Part shown: piece after piece, positions 59,512-64,000 of the stretch
Layout: the number at the start of each line of letters is the position of its first letter
Numbering within the stretch: position 1 is the stretch's first letter
NCBI GenBank assembly: GCA_001247695.2
Contig: LGRX02034727.1
Span: forward strand, 1 to 64,000
Direction of reading: 5' to 3'
From: Cymbomonas tetramitiformis
Lineage: Eukaryota > Chlorophyta > Pyramimonadophyceae > Pyramimonadales > Pyramimonadaceae
Length of the DNA stretch: 64,000 nucleotides
The notes under the pieces: model-generated
What the model was told of the DNA's origin: nothing
Database searches by the model: none
What the model saw: the letters and a program-made list of their open reading frames with translations, nothing else
Translations under genes and position numbers: made by a program

Positions 59512-59860
59512 AAATTTTTTGAAATTTCTTCAAAAAACCCCGATTTCTTTGCAATTTCAGGAATATTTTATATTTATATATCACATGAAATATACAGCTT
59601 CAAATCAATATTCAAAACAAAGTTACCGGCGCGCATGTTTTGCCTCCAGAGTTTAACACGACTTCACCTTTTCTAGTGCCCTTCGCCCCATCGCCTACTC
59701 GTCTTCGTGCATTGACCAACTACGTTCTCCATTGGTTTTTCACGTGCTTTCGCGGACCACTACTAACCACAAGTCCGGGTGGCCGGCCCCCCAGTTAGGT
59801 TCAAAACATACTTCTTTCCCCGCCAAGATCCCTAACTAACTTTCACGAACTTTCGATGTT

Positions 59861-62800
59861 CTACTTCACGTTTGTCACTTTCATCTTCCGGTACGGCTCA
59901 CTCAATCCAAGATCCCCCACATGGCGCTTCGCGCAGCAGAACACCGCGTGAGATAAATAGTGCACCGCGCTAATGAAGTTTGCACGCTTCCTCTCCACGC
60001 CGATGAAGGCGCGTCCCATGCGAAGCGCTCCAATCCCAGTGGTTCCTGCGGAACACTTAACATCTTTCAATACCCCGGCGTGTCCCTCGCGGCAAAACCA
60101 ATGCATCCACAATGACACGCACCACTTCCCATGAACGGGTCCAGCACCACCATGTCGATGTCGGTTGTGTACCGCTCCACCAACAGCTCCATGAGCTCCA
60201 CCTTTTTCTGTCCCACCACCAAGGTCGTGCCATGCTCTTCGCAGGGCTTACCGCCCTTCAAGCATCCCACTACGGCGCAATCGTGCTTGAAGGTATCCTG
60301 CACTTGAACAGCTTGGAAAGGTCGTGCCTGATGTTCTACCTCGGTCTGAACGATGTCCATCCTCTGCTCCTCATCCATTTCCTTCCAGCTTGGTTCCCAG
60401 CTCTCAGCCAGGTGCTTTTCCAAGGCCTTCTCAAAAGCCTTCACCTCTTGGTAACTTAGGGCACGCAAAATGTTTCCAGTCCAACAATTCAGCGGGAAAT
60501 AATCAAAGTCAAGGTCCTTACATTGCTGCCCCCTGGTTTGGATGCTGGTCTTGAAGTCCAACTTCGGAGCCTCCAGCTTCCGTGCAAAAGTCGTGTACTG
60601 GTGTCCCACGGACTTTGGAGTGTTCGTGAAAGTCGCGTTGTTGCGGTTCCCCTCCGTCACGATGTACCCCGGCATTGTCTTGTACACCTGTGATCCTTCC
60701 CCCCTTTTCCCTCCCTTTAAGAAACGTAACAAAAAAACAAAAATAAAAGGGTGCCTTCAAAGCAACAAGTGTTACATCGATCCTACCGGGTGCTTCAACG
60801 CCTTCCAGCCCGCCTCCAAAGCTCGAAGGGCTTCACTGTCGCCTAAGGCACACACAATGGTGTCTCCGTCCACCTTTCCCAGATCGGCGTATTTATGAAC
60901 CTCCGACATGCCATCGTTGTTCGCGCACAGCTCGTCCAACTTGACTGCGAACGCATCCCAATCCACCTTCGTGTTGTACCCGGTCTTGCTCTCATGGCCC
61001 CACGGAACATCCGTGATGACCGCCGCCACACAAAACTTATCTTCCGCCGCGTTGTGCGTGATGACGTCCATGGCCCCGAGAGCTTCGCCGAAGGATAAAG
61101 CCTATCGGACACCAGGTGGGAAGGATGTCATGGCCCGATCGCGTCATGGTGACCTGAAATCGCGACCTGACCTCATGAAGGCGTGACACAAGCGTTGCCA
61201 CGCTCGTGTCGCCGGCGATTCCTGGCGAAATCCAAACGACCGCTCCCTAGATTCGATGATGCCTCGACTTTTGTTGTTAAATCCCTGAAACTCGACTCTC
61301 TGCGCTACAGTTCGTACGATTGGGGCATGCCCGCCGCTGCGGCGGGCATGCCCCATGGTATCCCCCACTGCAAGCTTTAACAAAATTTAACCTTCGCAGC
61401 GCCCGCCCTTTACCTTTACCTTTACCTCTTACTTCCTTCTTTCTCGCAAAAATGCCAGGCGCGTGCGTTGACCCAGATGCTGCTGAGGGAAAATATATTC
61501 AGAAAGTCTTAAACCGCACGCGAAGAGATGAACAAGATGCTGACGGCTGCTGGTTGGTCGACCTCTGCGTCGATTGCAAGTTCGACGTCTTGAAGAGTCG
61601 AAAAGAAATCGATCGCTGTCGCAGGCAACATGAGGGACCGAACTGGTACACCGTCGTGTTCCCAGCATGCGGCGACTGCATGGTGGAGTACACCACCGTC
61701 GCCAAACGTGGTGATCAAACCACGAAGCATGTTGTATGGTACGCATGTATGGTACGCGTGTCACGCCTTCATGAGGTCAGGTCGCGATTTCAGGTCACCA
61801 TGACGCGATCGGGCCATGACATCCTTCCCACCTGGTGTCCGATAGGCTTTATCCGCCGAAGTACAGCTGCAACAGCGGGATGCCTTGGGAGTTCATGGCA
61901 ACCGATGTCAACACCAACAACTTCTCAGACTCGGCATGTCCGTGTTGATGGATTAACTCCAAGACGTACTCCACCTTCTCATCCTTCACCTTCGTGCCAC
62001 GCGTCACGCCACGGTTCTTCACCGCTACCACCTTCGGCACCTCCACGGACACAATATTGTGCACATGATGCCGTACACCAGGCTTCAACGCCTCCTCATT
62101 CATCTTCAAGAACTGCCCAATCTCAATGCTCTCCTTCACCGGTCCCTTCTGCTGCGTTCCATTTCGGAGCGTTCCGCCTGCCATCTTCCATTGTCGCAAC
62201 CCTTCGTAGTCCGGGTTCCCTCGCGACACCCCAACCCAAGGCTTCATCCATTCCGCGCAGGGGGCCGGGTCGTCCTCCATGTCCTGCTCATCCTTCTGTT
62301 TCTCCTTGTCGCTAAGCCAAGCCGCGTAAGCGGCATCCTCCTCCTCAAAGGCCTGCAACTCTTGACGTAGCTTCCCCATCTCCGCCCTCTTCTTAGTTAG
62401 ATCCTTTCTCTGCTTCTTTGATTTTGGGACATGTTCCCCCGCGTCCTCCGCCGCAAACCAATCCGCCACTTCCTGTCTCTTCCGCTTCCGATCTTCACGT
62501 GTTTCACGAACCTCATCCGACTCCTTTTCAAAGTCAAACTTTCCATCCTCCTCCTCATCGCCTTCCTCATCGCCCTCCTCTTCCTCTTCGTTCTCCTCCT
62601 CCTCGTTCTCCTGACCATCTTCCTCACCAACCGGTTCCTCACCTTCTACCTCCTCATCCCCATCGCCTACCTCGTCATCATCCCCAACCGACGCACCTTC
62701 CTGCGTCTCTTCCTTTTCCTCTTCAACATCCCCACCCGTCTCACCAGCTGCAACTTCCGCAAGGGTCTCGACGCCACTCTCCTGAGCCTCCACAGCAGTC

Positions 62801-63853
62801 TCCTCCCACTCAACCATCTCGTTGTGCTTCTTCAGCATGTCCTGCACGACTTTCGGCTCGACATCCCGGTTCAAGCGAGGCAAGTTACTGGTCTTGGAGC
62901 AAGTCTCGTTGGCGTCGAAGAACGTACCATCGTACCTGTAAACAAAAGTTTAACACCCATCACCTTTCCGCATAAAAAAATAGTTCACGGCTTTAACCAA
63001 ACCGTGGTAGATGGACTTACTTTCCGGCGCTCATGTCCTCCAAGAACTTGGACGCCTCTTCAGTTTTTTTCGCCTTCCCCTTAGAGCTTTGAAGCTCTAG
63101 CTGTGAGCGGACTTCTTGACGAAGCAGCACAAACGAACACAAGTCCGTGAAGGCGCGTGTGGTTCCGACGAAGCCCAAAGTCGCGCATTGCTTCTTCTTC
63201 TTCAAGTGGAGCTCGCCATTCTCGTCCTTCACGGCGAACTTGACGTTCTCGTTCACTTTCAGGAAAACCTGAGACATGTGTTTGTCTTCAGGCGTGATGG
63301 TTGCATGTAACACAATAAAATAAAGACCGGCTTCCACCGTACCTGATATCTTTGTGTCGGATTAAGACGTTGGAATTCCTTGTTGTCGAACAAGGAGTTG
63401 AAGCCGAAGGGGGAATCCTTCCCCAAAGCTTCGCAGTTCTCGCGAAGCAAGGCCTCCAGCCGCTCGTCGGGCCCGATCACCTTTTCGTGGATGTGGGCCA
63501 TCCTCTTGAAGAACATCAACGAGTATAACGAAGGGTCGATGTGAGAGAACAAAACAACCAACTTCTGTGGTTTGGCCACGGTCTTGTCAATGGAGGACAT
63601 CAGCCATTTGAAGGAGGTGTAGTCGTCGAAAAAAGTTTTTTTCTTGGACCCCTTCTCGTTCTGGACGATGCGCGAGAGGGCGAGGCATGTAACCTCCTCC
63701 TTGGTGATGTCCTCCGACACCACGATGACGTTGCATTCCAGAAACCTTTTGTCCCGGGCCTCTAGTTTTTTTCCGCCTACCACGGCGCCATCTTGGAAGG
63801 CACGAGTGAAAAACTCGTGCCTACCATGTCCGTCAATGGCAATGTACCGCTTA
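59861..63853 (-). CDS. ParB-like / DNA methyltransferase (beta class), interrupted
   Basis: Exons: 63343-63853, 63021-63268, 62935-60787 (contains the 762-bp insertion 61093-61854), 60123-60687, 59861-60045 (TAG). Introns are GT-AG and phases agree. Further 5' exon(s) lie beyond or at the window edge (a possible donor GAA|GTAAAC near 63954). Exon 1 has a ParB-type core, YIAIDGHGRHEFFTRA then VIVVSEDITKEEVTCLALSR. Exon 3 has a long Glu/Asp-rich linker and basic nuclear-localisation-like clusters (DRKRKRQE, KSKKQRKDLTKKR), then methyltransferase motif IV as VITDVPWGHES. The exon 4/5 junction builds motif I, VLDPFMGSGTTGIGALRMGR, followed by AFIGVERKRANF. Motif IV before motif I is the beta-class order of N6-adenine/N4-cytosine enzymes. 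Expected role: nuclear DNA base methylation. Target base and site are unknown. This allele is broken by the insertion unless it is spliced out. Confidence 0.82.
61320..61354. repeat. Perfect hairpin inside the TIR element
   Basis: GGGGCATGCCCGCCGC and its complement flank a 1-3 base loop: a stem of about 16 bp, GC-rich. Confidence 0.85.
61452..61757 (+). CDS. Cys-rich ORF carried inside the TIR element
   Basis: It starts with an ATG after TTCTTTCTCGCAAAA and a CTTTACC repeat and reads MPGACVDPDAAEGKYIQKVL, then LVDLCVDCKFDVLKSRKEID and FPACGDCMVEYTTVAKRGD, with two CxxC pairs. It stays open through the right TIR and out into the host gene, on the strand opposite the host frame. It could be a captured gene fragment (Pack-type cargo) or a small zinc-binding element protein. 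I do not recognise the family. Confidence 0.45.
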
Positions 63854-64000
63854 CTGAAAACAAAAACAAACACAGCACGCCATTTAAAACGACAAAGAAC
63901 ATGGGTTAAAGGGTTAGAGAAACTATTTATAAAAAAATATATAAAGTGTTTACTTCAGCTAAAGCTACCACTGGCTGTCTAGCATCCACAAAGGACATTG

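Larger units (their letters stand above)
61093..61854. mobile_element. 762-bp TIR transposon inserted in methyltransferase exon
   Basis: 61093-61189 and 61758-61854 are perfect 97-bp inverted repeats beginning GGATAAAGCCTATCGGACAC. They are flanked by direct copies of GCCGAA at 61087-61092 and 61855-61860, a 6-bp target-site duplication. Removing the element and one duplication copy rejoins the methyltransferase reading frame in phase (LQLYFG then EALGAMD). Reading into the element gives Gly-Gly-stop. No transposase is encoded, so it is non-autonomous. Identical TIRs imply a recent insertion. The superfamily is not certain: long TIRs recall Mutator-like elements, while a 6-bp duplication is closer to Dada or IS3EU types. 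Confidence 0.92.

Noticed and set aside
62418..63084. Long plus-strand ORFs (185 and 217 codons)
   Set aside because: They are antisense shadows of the Glu/Asp-rich linker of the methyltransferase gene.

Overview
This is a eukaryotic nuclear window. Genes are split by spliceosomal introns, repeats are everywhere, and there are no operons, Shine-Dalgarno sites or CRISPR arrays. A tubulin tyrosine ligase-like gene, a Cdt2-like replication-licensing gene, non-LTR and hAT transposons and very heavy minisatellite content fit a flagellated protist. A prasinophyte-type green alga is my best guess, but the sequence does not prove it.

Layout. (1) 1-1159: a frameshifted transposon-type ORF, then a 349-bp tandem repeat. 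(2) About 2.2-15 kb: an AT-rich, gene-poor compartment with decayed repeats, one hAT transposase remnant, a tRNA-like element and clusters of GTCGC palindromes. (3) 16.4-28.1 kb: GC-rich. It holds a plus-strand gene for an unidentified coiled-coil protein, with at least 15 exons whose reading phases chain together at nearly every junction. Its introns carry 23-, 26- and 32-bp minisatellites and a foldback element. (4) 28.1-35.6 kb: transposon territory. It has a 5'-truncated LINE with RNase H, zinc knuckle and a Dam/DIRS-type methyltransferase-like C-terminus, plus copies of a (CA)n-tailed repeat. (5) 35.7-43.9 kb, minus strand: a 12-exon CDT2/DTL-like WD40 gene (about 572 aa) ending in a PIP box. 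(6) 44.2-53.4 kb, plus strand: a 16-exon TTLL gene divergent from CDT2. (7) 53.7-59.6 kb: tRNA-like sequence, repeat copies, a second LINE 3' end, a hAT transposase 3' half and a 387-bp tandem duplication. (8) 59.9-64 kb, minus strand: a gene encoding a ParB-like domain, a long acidic/NLS linker and a beta-class N6A/N4C DNA methyltransferase. It is interrupted in exon 3 by a 762-bp transposon with perfect 97-bp terminal inverted repeats and a 6-bp target duplication.

The most interesting items are the ParB-DNA methyltransferase gene and the fresh insertion that breaks it, and the LINE carrying a methyltransferase-like domain. CDT2 (PCNA-coupled degradation of licensing factors) and TTLL (tubulin glutamylation or related modification) are ordinary host genes. 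Exon coordinates come from reading splice motifs, phase and family similarity by eye, not from transcripts.
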